NCBI RefSeq assembly: GCF_905475395.1
Contig: NC_058339.1
Span: forward strand, 92,638,520-92,702,519
Length of the DNA: 64,000 bases
Reading direction: 5' to 3'
From: Chrysoperla carnea
Lineage: Eukaryota; Arthropoda; Insecta; Neuroptera; Chrysopidae
Part shown: piece by piece, positions 38,430-49,560 of the stretch
Layout of the letters: the number at the start of each line of letters is the position of its first letter
Position numbering within the stretch: position 1 is the stretch's first letter
The notes under the pieces: generated by a model
The model's database searches: none
The model's input: the letters and a program-made list of their open reading frames with translations, nothing else
What the model was told of the DNA's origin: nothing
Program-made: the position numbers and the translations under genes

Positions 38430-39190
38430 TGTATATATTTATATTTATTTGCTAGTGCAAATTTAACTCCCCCATATATATTGTAAGTAGTACTTGAGGA
38501 TGATTTTACCCTCCTGCTGTATGGATGCGTATATAAAGTCTGCTTGCTTACATGTGGGGGTGAATATGCCAGTGTCACATGTCTAGGGGTGAATTATTCT
38601 TTAGTACAGTTCATGATAAAAGAAAAGACACACGTTCGATCCATCTATACCACGTTCCATGGTGTTCGAATATATTTTGGTTTTATAATGATGCATCATT
38701 ATAAATTTATTTTTATATTTAACAATTTTATGGTTATTTAGTAAAAAAAAATTTGAATATAAATTGATTATGATTAATTTTTATTTAATTCGGTTCAATT
38801 TTTTAATTTTTCCAACCCCAAAATCCGACGATGTTACCTAGGAAACTAAAATTTTTTTCTATGCATGGTATTTCAACAATTAACTCAGTCAATTATTGGT
38901 TTTCACTTATATAATTAAAACAATAGTGACCATTTTAACATTTGTTTTTTGATGATAGACTTTTTTACAATATATATGGTTTTCTTATAAATGTTACAAC
39001 ATTCATTTAATTAATTGGATTTTTAATTTGTCAAAGAGTTTAGTTTTTATTGTTTAAAATTATTGATTATATAGTTCAATAAAACTTACTGATATTGTTA
39101 ATTTTGTAATTATGTTTTTACTGAAATCAGATAGATATAGTAAAGTAGCTATATGATTACATCGAAAAACTGTAGGTACCTACAGTTCAT
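38430..39190. other. AT-rich intergenic DNA, no gene seen
   Basis: A copy of dispersed family B (ATGCATGGTATTTCAACAAT, then TTAACTCAGTCAATT) lies at 38862-38935. Otherwise low-complexity A/T sequence with short frames that lack domains. Confidence 0.45.
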
Positions 39191-39753
39191 TCCTTGCATG
39201 AGTAAAGTTACCATAGTAACGTCACACGACTTCATTTATATAATTGTATGGATGAACATATAAGTTTATGGTTTATATATATGGCTATCATTGAAAATTT
39301 AATACTATTTTCTAACAAATTTAATTTACATTTAAAAAATATTAATTTCATTTCTTATTTTCACAATTTCTAATGCAAGTTTAATTAATTGAAATTTTTC
39401 AATTAGTTTAATTTGACAATTTCTATAGCCGTTTATACTTCTTTTGAAAATTATTCATTTCATTAGTGGATGCGACCTAGGTAGCTTCATTTAGAGATTT
39501 CTGTTAAAATGGTATAAATACAATTCATGGGTATCTGTTCTGATATACTTAATGATTTATGACTATTATACATTTTTAAAAAAATTTGAAAACTGTACAT
39601 ATATTTTACCTGTGTTCAACAACTCCTACCATTGCATTAGTTCAAGTGTTATGGTAAGGAGTGAATGAGAGCAAGGGAGGTGAAGGCTATAATCTGGTCG
39701 TCTTTACCAGTCTTTACTTTTAAACCCAGTGAAGCGAGCGGGTATCAAGCTAG
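39191..39753 (+). mobile_element. Helitron-like non-autonomous element, 563 bp
   Basis: Begins TCCTTGCATGAG, with GTTACCATAGTAACGTCACA soon after, and ends CCCAGTGAAGCGAGCGGGTA, then TCAAG, then CTAG and T. The GC-rich step before the CTAG end and the TC start fit Helitrons. It shares both ends with 27785-28344. The interior (about 39598-39700, TATTTTACCTGTGT and GTGAATGAGAGCAAGGGAGG) also matches a fragment in RPA2 intron 3. No coding capacity is seen. Confidence 0.65.
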
Positions 39754-40789
39754 TAACGTATATAAAGAATTGACAAAAATCTTACAATAAAATGTAATTG
39801 AATTAATTAAATTGTAAAAAAAAAAAAGAAAAAAGAAGAAGCTATTTTCATTTTAATGTCTATTTTCTTAAAGAGAATGTTAAAGCTTCTGAAGCGGTAG
39901 TAAGTTTCCATTTGCAATGATTGGGGCGTGGTCGTGGCTAATCGATGCTATATTGTACTATCGATTGTCCCCTTTCATCACCGCCACTATACTATACCTA
40001 CTACACAACTACTTTGTTGTTCTTGTGCATGTATATACGTATATATATACAGGGTGTCAAGCTTTACGAAACAAATATATTCTTTATAAAAAGCTCTACT
40101 TTCAATAATATTAACATTCATCTATTCACTTTTGACATCGAATAAACAGGATGCCAACAAATTCAGAAAGTTCGATAGGAATGTTAATGGTCGTTTATAA
40201 ATACAGACCATGTTGAACAGATACTAAGGGCAACGATTCAAGAAATCACTTCCGAGATATGCAGGAGTGTATTTCAACAATTTTGTAAAAGAAAAATTAC
40301 ATCTATGAAAATATTAGGTGGATACGTTGAGGCAAAAACGATCTGAAGATGTTTAGGAATGAATTGCTAACGATAGGAATGTTTAGACCACTTTAATTTT
40401 AAATTGAATTATGCAAATCCTACTTATAAAACACGTTATCTGTTATCCAAATTAACCAGTCATCAGAATAGCTAAATGTTATTATTTTCGAAAGCAGAGA
40501 ATTTTATAAAAGATTTTTTTTTTCGTAAATCTTATAATAAAAAAGTTTTCCATAGGTAGCCAAGTTAGCTAAACACTCTATATATACCATCAGTAGGTAC
40601 GTAGGTAATATAGTGCACATAATATCGGACTACTATTGCCGTATTACCATTTTATCAATATAAACGTATATATTATACATACATACATATGTATACAAAT
40701 ACCAGTTGTTATATAGATACTTTTTGTAATTACGTCTACGGGTTTAATTTTTTTTTTTTTTTTCTATATATTTTACCTCTATACATGAT
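39754..40789. other. Intergenic DNA, no gene seen
   Basis: A TACAGGGTGTC motif at about 40048 resembles one end of a Tc1/mariner-type element, but the matching end was not found. The two overlapping plus-strand frames near 39917-40145 are unremarkable. Low-complexity T runs begin near 40750. Confidence 0.4.
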
Positions 40790-41200
40790 GCATTCAGTCT
40801 AGGGTAGCAGGTTCGATTCCCAGTCACAACAAAAAGTAATTAAAAAAAAAAAAGTTTAGATTTGTTGTTGAATTTATTTGTACTTTATTTAAAACTTTGA
40901 TAATGAATTTTGTAGACGAAAAATAAGAACAAAATTTTACGATATTTGTCTTGGTTTTCGAAATATTAAAAGCTAAATAATAAAAAAAAATTCTAAAAAT
41001 TTTATCTTTTTTTTTCGTCTTATATTGGCAAGTACCATCAAAATTGAAAATATTTTTGTTTGTGTCTACGCTACCGCTCATTGAATAAGTAAGTATCCAT
41101 AATTAGTCAGACACAATGGTTTTTTTTTAAAAATAATTTATTAAGGTTTTTTTTTTTAATTTTCACCAACTAGTTTTGGAGTAATCTATGAAAACATATC
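40790..41200 (+). repeat. SINE-like element (candidate), body shared with 24440-24850
   Basis: GGTTCGATTCCCAGTCA at about 40810 fits an RNA polymerase III B box as in a tRNA-derived SINE head. An A box is not clearly visible upstream, where there is a run of T. The following 330 bp match the repeat at 24440-24850. The B box could be coincidental, so the SINE reading is tentative while the repeat itself is well supported. Confidence 0.4.
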
Positions 41201-41524
41201 ATCCATCTATCGTTTTCGCATAAAACCAATGTATAATATGGATGTCGTGTGGTTATTTGAGACACATGAGTTTTTATTACACAATTTTATAAGAGTAAAG
41301 ATATTAATTGTAATCATATAACTTATTAAATGAAATCTTTTTCCTAATTTAAAAATTTTCTTTTTTTTTCTTTAAGAATAAAAATTTTTCTTTAAGTTAG
41401 AATCATCAACTTGACTTTCAAATTTTTTTCATGGTATCAAGTATAATTTTACATTTTTATGCGTAATATATAGCAAATTCGACGTCAAGCATCTATCGTT
41501 CTGGAGCCAATAAATGATAGATAC

Positions 41525-41830
41525 TTGTTATACCATGTATATATGTAATATATATATGCAAGGTATACTAAGTTTAGTCCCAAGTTTGTAACGCTTAAAA
41601 ATTTTAATGATACGAACATAATTTTGGCATAGGTGTCTGTTGTCTGTCTGTCCGTCTGCCCGTCTGTGTACACGATAGCTCAAAAACCAAAAAAGGAATC
41701 AAGCCCATCTTGTAAACAGTTTGAGATAGAACAAAAGTTTAAATGTAAAAAATGTTCCTTATAAAAAAGTAAACAACTTTAGTTCGAAATATTTTTTTGT
41801 AAACATCACTGTTTAGCTGTGAGGCCGTAA
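41525..41830 (+). repeat. Dispersed repeat family A, long copy
   Basis: Begins ACCATGTATATATGTAAT, then AAGTTTAGTCCCAAGTTTGT, then ATAATTTTGGCATAGGTG, a run of GTCTGTCCGTCTG units and GATAGCTCAAAAACCAAAAA. The same order is found inverted at 45030-45325. Neither copy has coding capacity. Confidence 0.75.
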
Positions 41831-42050
41831 ATTGTATAGTATGTATTATAAGGGAATATCAGTTATATGTATGTGTGACTTGTATGCATGTGTAATGTGA
41901 TAGTGTAATCAATACTGTCTATACATGGTATTTTAACAATTAACTCAGTCAATTTTTTATTTTACCTTGTTTGGTATAGGATCACCCATACAGTTGACTA
42001 TCATCTTTTTGATTTGTACTCCAACAAGACAGGCATTAATATAAGAAAAT
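41831..42050 (+). repeat. Dispersed repeat family B copy
   Basis: CATCACTGTTTAGCTGTGAG (just upstream of this interval), then ATTGTATAGTATGTATTATA, then TACTGTCTATACATGGTATT and AACTCAGTCAATT. The blocks recur at 51165-51480 and partly at 38862-38935. An inverted fragment lies at 44900-44960. Confidence 0.6.
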
Positions 42051-42479
42051 GTAATAACATAAAAATTTGTGATATTTTTGCAATAATAAATTATATACAT
42101 TTATAAACATTATTTTTAGTCAAAAAGTGTTCAAGATGAAAAAAAAAAAAGTTGAATGTATGTATAATGTATTAAGAAATACTATTTTATTACCAAACTC
42201 TGAGCTATATATTTTTTAGAAATCGAATAATAAGCAATACATTATATACCTATACTAGAAAATATACGGTCAGTCTTGAATACTGTATGAACTGAACCTA
42301 CACACATTTGGTTCGCATCTATAAAATGGATATGTGGGAGATGTCACGAACAGAAAAAAAAAGATAGCTTTCGAAAAATAATCGACCATCTTATTCGAAT
42401 ATTCCATTTATCTAGACAACGTATACATTTTACATATAAAGAGTGGCTCATCAAAAGTGATTCATAGAATTAATTGCAA

Positions 42480-42700
42480 AATACTAGTTTTAATCATTCT
42501 AATCTGATAAAGATATTCCCTACTTCTCATGGTCACGCTATACCTTGCGAACGGATGTAACAATTTCGCTAGTTACTTTTTTTGTTGTATTAATTATTGT
42601 TAGGCAAAGGTTCTAATGAAAGAAAAAATTCAGTTGAGCTGAAAATTTAAAAAAAAATAGTTAAATGCAATAAATGGTGGAAGCGCATATAAATAATGCA
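42480..42700 (+). repeat. Dispersed repeat, shared with 25530-25770
   Basis: Second copy of the repeat described at 25530-25770. AATGCAATAAATGGTGGAA is the best conserved block. Just after it (about 42755-42800) a short stretch CTGCTCGCTTTGCTGGGCA is the inverted form of the Helitron-like 3' end seen at 28320. Confidence 0.6.
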
Positions 42701-45029
42701 CCTTTCTGTGTACTTACACAGAAAGTACATTTTCTGTATACTACCTGCTCGCTTTGCTGGGCAATATTTCCGTTTTGAAACAAAGACTATCATGCCCTTA
42801 CTTATCCTGCTTTTTGTACACAATTTTATGGATTATAATTTTTCGGTGGGGAATTACTTCTGGAAATATTCTATTTAAATTTTATTGAATTTAAATAAGT
42901 ATAATACTTATATTATCATCCACAAAATCTTGTAATTTTTTGAAAAATATATGCCCTAAAGTATTTTGGTATACATTTATTTATCTTATTGAAGCTTTGA
43001 AGCTGCTTACATAACTAAAACTTCATTGCATATAAACAGCAAATAACAAGATGTCGTTTTCTTTTCATAACAAAATTGAGTTTTCCCGAACATTGTAAAA
43101 TGTAATAATATTTATAACAAAACAAATACATAAACCTACGTGTAGAAAAATAGTCAATGGATAAAGAAAGGTCAAACTTTTACAAGACTATACCTGCCAC
43201 TCCACCACTATCTACGAACTAAGAAGATTCAACCAAGCAAATATAGATGTATACAAGCAAGTGTGGCTATGGACCTTTAGTGACCTGGGCAATATCTTTC
43301 TAATACAATAACTTTATACCTCAAAGCTTGCGTCAAATCTGGTAGTTTTTGTTTATGCTGTTTGCCCAATAAATAATCCAAGTTTGTGACCTCAAGCGCC
43401 AAAAGCAACTTTGTCAAAGATCGAAAAAACCGTGAAAATTTTGAGTTTTTTTCCAGATTTTGGCGAATATAACCTTAAAAGAATAGTTTTTGAAAGTACC
43501 TTTTCAGGACTTTTTTACAGTAGAGTAAATTTTTTATATGAGACTTGTCTCTGTAGACCCATTAGTTTTTCAAGATAAAGCTTTTCAAAGTTCAACCACT
43601 AAAAGCATGACTGAAAAGGAAATTCTCTGGTTTCAATGATCTGGAATCTCTGGAATACATGGTATAAAATTCATCTTTTTATTATTCATTCATTTTTTCA
43701 CTACCGCGGCGCTGAAATCTTAAACTTATTCTCGGATAATTTGTTTGGATAATTACATGTAAACAATTGAAAATGAGCCATCATTTTAAACAAAACGCAT
43801 GATTTATTGCAAATTTTATAAGATAACAGCGCTGCAAACTACATTCCCCGCCAATACGTAGCCAAACTCGTTTTTTTAACATTATTTTAAGATTAGAACT
43901 ATCACAAAAACCAACGATATTTTAAAATTTTTGATTTCGTTTCGATCGAGATGAAAAACAACAGCTTCCTATCAGAAAATTGAATACACAAAATACACTT
44001 ATGTAACAATTTTCGTATTTCACAAGCAAAAATATACAATACATATGTTTCTTTCCATATTATATTGAGAAGTTTTATTTAAAATAACATTTTTCTTTCC
44101 CATTTTCAAAGAAGAGTAGAAGCGTGAGTGATTCCCTAGGGATAAAAAAGGCAGGCAGGCAGGCAGGCACTGCTGTTCAATGGATAAAAAAACAGCTTTT
44201 CCTTGTTCGTCCACAGCATGCAAACATTACTTTGTATAAATAAATATAGTTATATATACATTTTTATTTTTATTTTTGTGAAGAAGATGTAGAAAAGAAA
44301 ATTAACCCTCCCACTAAAAACATTTTCATTTCTTCTGTGTATTATTTATATTGTATAGTCAATATATTATGTAAGCAACATTAGGTGGAGAAAAAAGATT
44401 ATCATAGCGTGATGTCTTCTACAATAATATTTATATTTCTTTTCAATTTTTAGTACTTAAAAATAAACGTTTTATCTTTTGAAGGTTATCTCAATCTAAT
44501 ATTGTAAGTTTAAATATTAAATAATATTTTTATTTGTTAAGTTATACAAACAATATTCAATTTTTCTTTTTTCTTTTTGCATACCAATTTTTAAAGCTAT
44601 TATTTCCTAGTTCTTCTCTGTTTGCTTAAACCGTTTTCATACCAAAACGAAAATTTTACCAAAAATTTGAAATATTATATCTTTATAAATTACTTTAATT
44701 TTTACTTTACGTCTTTATAAATTTTAAGTCGATTCTTTGTACGGTTTGCAAGAAAGTAATTATTATGTAGGCGTTATTAAAGAAGGAATTTTTCAAAATT
44801 TTCCTACCAATGATGCAAAATAGGGCATACAACTTTTTAAAATACAACAACACTACCTAGCCTTTTTCTGTAGTAATAATTTTATACTCATCAAGTAAAA
44901 ACAAACAATGAACTGAGCTAATTGTTTAAATATCATATATAGACAGTGTTGACTATGGAATCTTTTTTTTTTCTTTTGTACGTCATGTAAGTAAAGAAAG
45001 ATAGCCACTCTTACACACAAATCGCACTC
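42701..45029. other. Intergenic DNA, no gene seen
   Basis: Contains the dispersed repeat at 43755-43860 (see 16590), a (CAGG)n microsatellite at 44151-44169 and an inverted fragment of family B at 44900-44960. The stretch 43150-43660 is less AT-rich than average, but no frame in it gives a recognisable protein. Confidence 0.45.
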
Positions 45030-45325
45030 ATATAACAGTTATTCCAATACAATGCATTCTATAAAATTTGCGCCCAAGACTTATGTTACTCAATTACGAA
45101 CTCAACATCACTTTTCACGTCCTAAGCACGCTATAAAAATTTCAGCTTGATATCCCTTTTGGTTTTTGAGTTATCGTATCAGATGAACGGACAACCGGAA
45201 ATGATTTTTATGAACACCTATACAAAAATTTTGTTTGCAGCATGAATATTTTTAAGCGTTACAAACTTGGGACTAAACTTAATATACCTTGATATATATT
45301 ACATATATACATGGTATAAAATCGT
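45030..45325 (-). repeat. Dispersed repeat family A, long inverted copy
   Basis: On the minus strand it begins ACCATGTATATATGTAATAT and runs through AAGTTTAGTCCCAAGTTTGT, ATTTTTGTATAGGTGTTCAT, TTTCCGGTTGTCCGT and GATATCAAGCTGAAATTT. It is the clearest copy of the family in the window. Confidence 0.75.
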
Positions 45326-45892
45326 TTCTGTATGAAACTTGAGGCGATGTTACCAAAATACTTGAAAAATTTGATTATTTATTTACCAATACAAAATATA
45401 AAATAAAATATCTTAAAATACGATTGATTATGTAAAATTGAATAAACAATTAAGTGGAAATAGCATGAGCCATTTAAAAACAATTTTATTTGGATGCCTT
45501 AGAGAGAAATTGATTTTGTATTCAAAGTATGATTGATACATTTTTATATATATATATCATAATCTTTTATTATAACATATAAAAGATATGATAAAAAACG
45601 CTTGAGGTGTTCAAAGACCTCAAAGGTCAAATCAATCTCTTGTCTATATAATGTGCACATTTGATCACACAAACACAGATACACACAGAAGATACACAGC
45701 AGAGGGTGGATGATAAGTATAAAAATGTGTAGTCACAAAACACAAGATAGCATCATCTATTTTGAGGGGTTGTTGATGATTTTTTTTTATATTCCTATTT
45801 TATTATTTACCCCTAAATATAAAAAAAAATTGTACAGTATTTGGAATTATTACTCTTGAATATGATTACTTATTACTTATTATAATATGATA

Positions 45893-46740
45893 AGCGCGTC
45901 CAGTTTTTAGGCGAGATACACTGTAACGTTTGAATTAAACATTCAAGTTCTGAGTGTTGTATTTAAAGCATGTAATTGGGTTCAAGCAGCACTCAAAGCG
46001 CTATCAAACTGTACAGTGTCATCGCGACTCGTCAATGGGACTAGAAACAGTCTAAACAACCTGGCGAGGCACAATAAAGTCAATATTACCTGGATCCCCG
46101 GACACTCTGGTTGGAACGGTAATGAAAGAGCTGACAAGCTGGCCAAACTGGAAACCACCATGGCTCCCCACTCAAGAAAAGCTTGCGAGGATGCCATACC
46201 AAGAAGGTCTTAACAGATTAGGAGATAATCTGAAAAACCAATAATTAAAGGCATGGACCAGCTACGAGGTAGGACGAATCGCCAAAAGTCTGTTGGGTGA
46301 AGTAAACTCGCTCGGTAACAGAGCCAAGGAGATCTTGAAACTAAACAGAGCTGATATTAGAGTCATCGTAGAGTTACTTACAGGGCATGATAACCTGAAC
46401 AAGTTCCAACATCAAATTGGAAAAAGACAATCTCCCGCGTGTGACAGATGCGAAGAAAATTCAAAAGAAACATCGATCCACTTTCTCTGTTACTACCCCC
46501 CGCTCATACAGCAGCGAAGGAAATGGTTTGGTCCGGCCATAGACGAACCAGACGAAATTAGGAAACTCAGCGCTAAGCAAATCCTGGGTTTCAGTACATC
46601 TGTTGGTTATAATAGCCACTGAAAAGCGTAGCGGGGATAGAGTACAAGGGTCAATTGGGCTAGGTGCTCTGAACCATTACTTCGAGGCGTGATGCTCGAG
46701 CATGGCCCGCTAACCTCCATACCATACTATACCATACCAT
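45893..46740 (+). pseudogene. LINE 3' fragment with RNase H domain and zinc knuckle, 5'-truncated
   Basis: This is the end of a non-LTR retrotransposon ORF2. A decayed RNase H start is readable near 45895-45975 (FLGE, then IQVLSVVFKACNWVQ). The frame then joins AALKALSN with the DSQ catalytic part missing, an internal deletion. The open frame at about 46016-46150 gives ITWIPGHSGWNGNERADKLA, the conserved C-terminal RNase H motif with its H and D. A frameshift near 46200 leads to the next frame (46293-46622), which holds CDRCEENSKETSIHFLC, the Cys/His knuckle found after RNase H in I/LOA/R1-related elements. The 3' untranslated part ends in a short ATACC-type repeat near 46720-46740. Base composition is much richer in G and C than the surroundings. 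Clade assignment is tentative. Confidence 0.88.
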
Positions 46741-49219
46741 CTATATTCTATAATACATAAAAGTTGCAAGCAAACAACTCACAAATTAATATCGACCAAG
46801 AACAATGTTATGTCTGCCATCTCTACATTCATAAATGTACTACTCACTCTATAAGTATATCAAATAGCATAGGCGTACATTCAATGCTTTTATAGAGAAA
46901 ATTTTTATAATTTCAATAATCAGTATTTTATTTACTTTTTTTTTTTAATATTTTAATGTACTTTCCAATTTTGTTATTTTTAAACATATATTTTTAAAAT
47001 TCATTTAAATTATTTTTATGTTTTATTATTTAATAATTAAAAGCGTTTTTCATAAATAAAACGCATTACAAAGACCCTAATGTATTTCCAACATGAAATC
47101 ACTTGTCGAGAGATTTAGTCTATTTTTTTCACAGAATCAGAAGAATGTTAACTGTGAGATCCCGAAGTTACAGAATTTTTTTTCGCTTATTTCGTTTGTC
47201 GATTATACTAACTACGGTTTCTGTATTCAGTACTTAAGGTGAAATTTTTTAACCGAATCAAGAAGTTCGGCTTTAAAAGAAACTTTTTTCCGTATTTCGA
47301 ATCAAAAAATATATTAAAATTAAAAATTTATTGTTTATGCTGCTTGACTGTTTTTTCATACCCACCCAAGAAAAACTTTGAATACTTTGAAATAAATTCA
47401 ATCAGGCGGTTTTTGTCTTTTTAATATTAATTTTTCAATAATTCGGAGGAAATATTTGGATTAAATTTTTTCGTAATTTCTAATTTTGAGTTAAAGCTTC
47501 AAATTTGAATAGATCTACTAAATATATTTTGATAAATCTTCATAATTCAATGATTATAGCCAGATATTGTTAATTATAATAATTAATAAGATCTCAATTA
47601 CTTAATAAAGCTTTTTTTTGGTATACTTATTTATATAAAAAACAATTTAGTTCGAAATTTATTATTTTTTATATAAAGTAATATTAATTTTATATAAGAA
47701 ATACTGCGTCCTTTCAGTCAAACTATTTCAAATTTTCAATTTTAATTTAGAAAAATTTTCATTATGATTTCATGATGAATATTTGATTTATTTTCATTCA
47801 AGGAAAAAATTATTTTAAGGAAAACATACCTGTTTCTATTCAAATATTTTAAACCATTCAGTAATTTTATCCACTTTGAAACTTAATTCACAAAATTTTC
47901 TTTAAATTATAAGGAAAGGAAACTCATTATTTAGTTATTCACTAATTTTAAAAAAATAATTTGAACTTTTTTTTTTTTGGAAGAAAAAATTTTAATTTTC
48001 TTACACTATTCAATTTTAAATTCGAATAAAATCGTTGATGCTTAAATTTTCCACTCATTTTACTTTTATAATTAAAAATAAATTTTAAAGAATAGACAAA
48101 CATAATGAAGTATATTCAAAAAATTTAATAAAACATTAGATTTTAATTTCTTTTCTTAATTAATTTTTAATACAAATAATTTTTTCTATTGAAATTAAAA
48201 CAGTTTTTCGTCACTTTTTTCAAACAAAACAAATTTTTAAGAAAAATCTTATTTTTAATTTTCTAATCGCTATAAATATTAATTAATTTTTCATCCAAAC
48301 AAATTTTTCCAAGCATTTAAACAATTTTTCGTCATTTTTTTTTTATAGAAAATAACAAATTTTTATAGAAAACACCTGAAATAAAATTTTCTTAAACGAT
48401 ACAAATATAAATTAGAATTGAAAACAAATCTTTTTTGCGTAATGATTTAAATAAAACTTTTCTTTCCTTGTAAAATTGTTCACCTCCAATTGATTGTTGA
48501 AGCAAATGAAAAGAATGACGTAATACCCATAAGTAAAATTCATATAAGATGATTGTATTCAAACTGTTTTGCATGTCTTCAACCTACGCAGTTTTCTTAT
48601 GATAAAAAAGGGTGGAAACACAAAATGGCGATTCTTGAGCTAATAAATCCATCTCTGTCACCTTGTAAAAAAAGAATCAATCTACAAATGGTTTAAACAA
48701 GGTAAGAGAATACCATATACCTACATAAACTTTTCCACAATTCAAACATAGATACTGTAAAAGAGAACCCCTAATTTAAATATTTTAAAATTGATATTTA
48801 CATATATGATCGCGCATACGAATATGCGCATTTGTTGCCCATTTTCCGCGTTGAAATAGTCAATAGAATTTTTCACTTTTATTTTTTGAATTAAACTCTA
48901 CGAAATTTCTATTAATTTCTCATTCTAATAACAAAACACGGCACAAAAATTTAAGGAAGAAATTTTTACATCACATATTTTATGCTTTTCATGTCCTAAC
49001 AGCAGAACAACTAACAACAAACAACCCTTTCACCTAAGATATCACCCCAAAAAAATTTTTTATGATACAATTTTTTTTAGTCAAAAAAAAAATTGTTTTT
49101 ATCCTTGTTTAAAATTTTCAACTGAATAAACATCTATCTCTGTTTTTTGCTCTATGTTACGCCTTTTTCTAAAAGGACATGTGCCAAAAAAGTAAATAGC
49201 ACTGTGATTTTTTTTCCAA
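46741..49219. other. Very AT-rich intergenic DNA, no gene seen
   Basis: Long runs of A and T with no coding signal. The frames at 47239-47424 (plus) and 48392-48574 (minus) have no domain. Confidence 0.5.
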
Positions 49220-49560
49220 CCCTTTTTTAAATAAAAAAAAAGGGTGAATATTAACCCCTTTTTGCACAAGCAAAGTTTTTTTTTGTAATAAAAAATAAAC
49301 TTTAATAATTTTTATTTTATTTATCATGTATATAATTCATATGATTTTACCCCAATATGTTAACGCCATTGGAAAGTAAACATAGATGAAAAATACAAGA
49401 ATAATGTATAATTTTTAAATTCCTAGATTGTAAGAAATTTTGAAGATGTAATTTAAAATTTTAACTTTTTATAATTTTTTTACTTGTTTTAAGTCTGTAA
49501 TAATTTTTTATTCACCCTTTTTTTAGCAATTTATATTTATAAAAAAAAAAGGGTGATTTA
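49220..49560. repeat. Paired AT-hairpins with GGGTG ends
   Basis: ACCCTTTTTTAAATAAAAA followed by AAAAGGGTG (about 49220-49250) and CACCCTTTTTTTTAG with TAAAAAAAAAAGGGTG (about 49515-49555) are each snap-back sequences. GGGTGAATA at the first and TATTCACCC at the second are inverted to each other, so the interval could also be one foldback element with short ends. No target duplication was found. Confidence 0.4.

Noticed and set aside
45982-46197. Minus-strand frame opposite the RNase H fragment
   Set aside because: A shadow of the LINE sequence on the plus strand, which has clear RNase H motifs.
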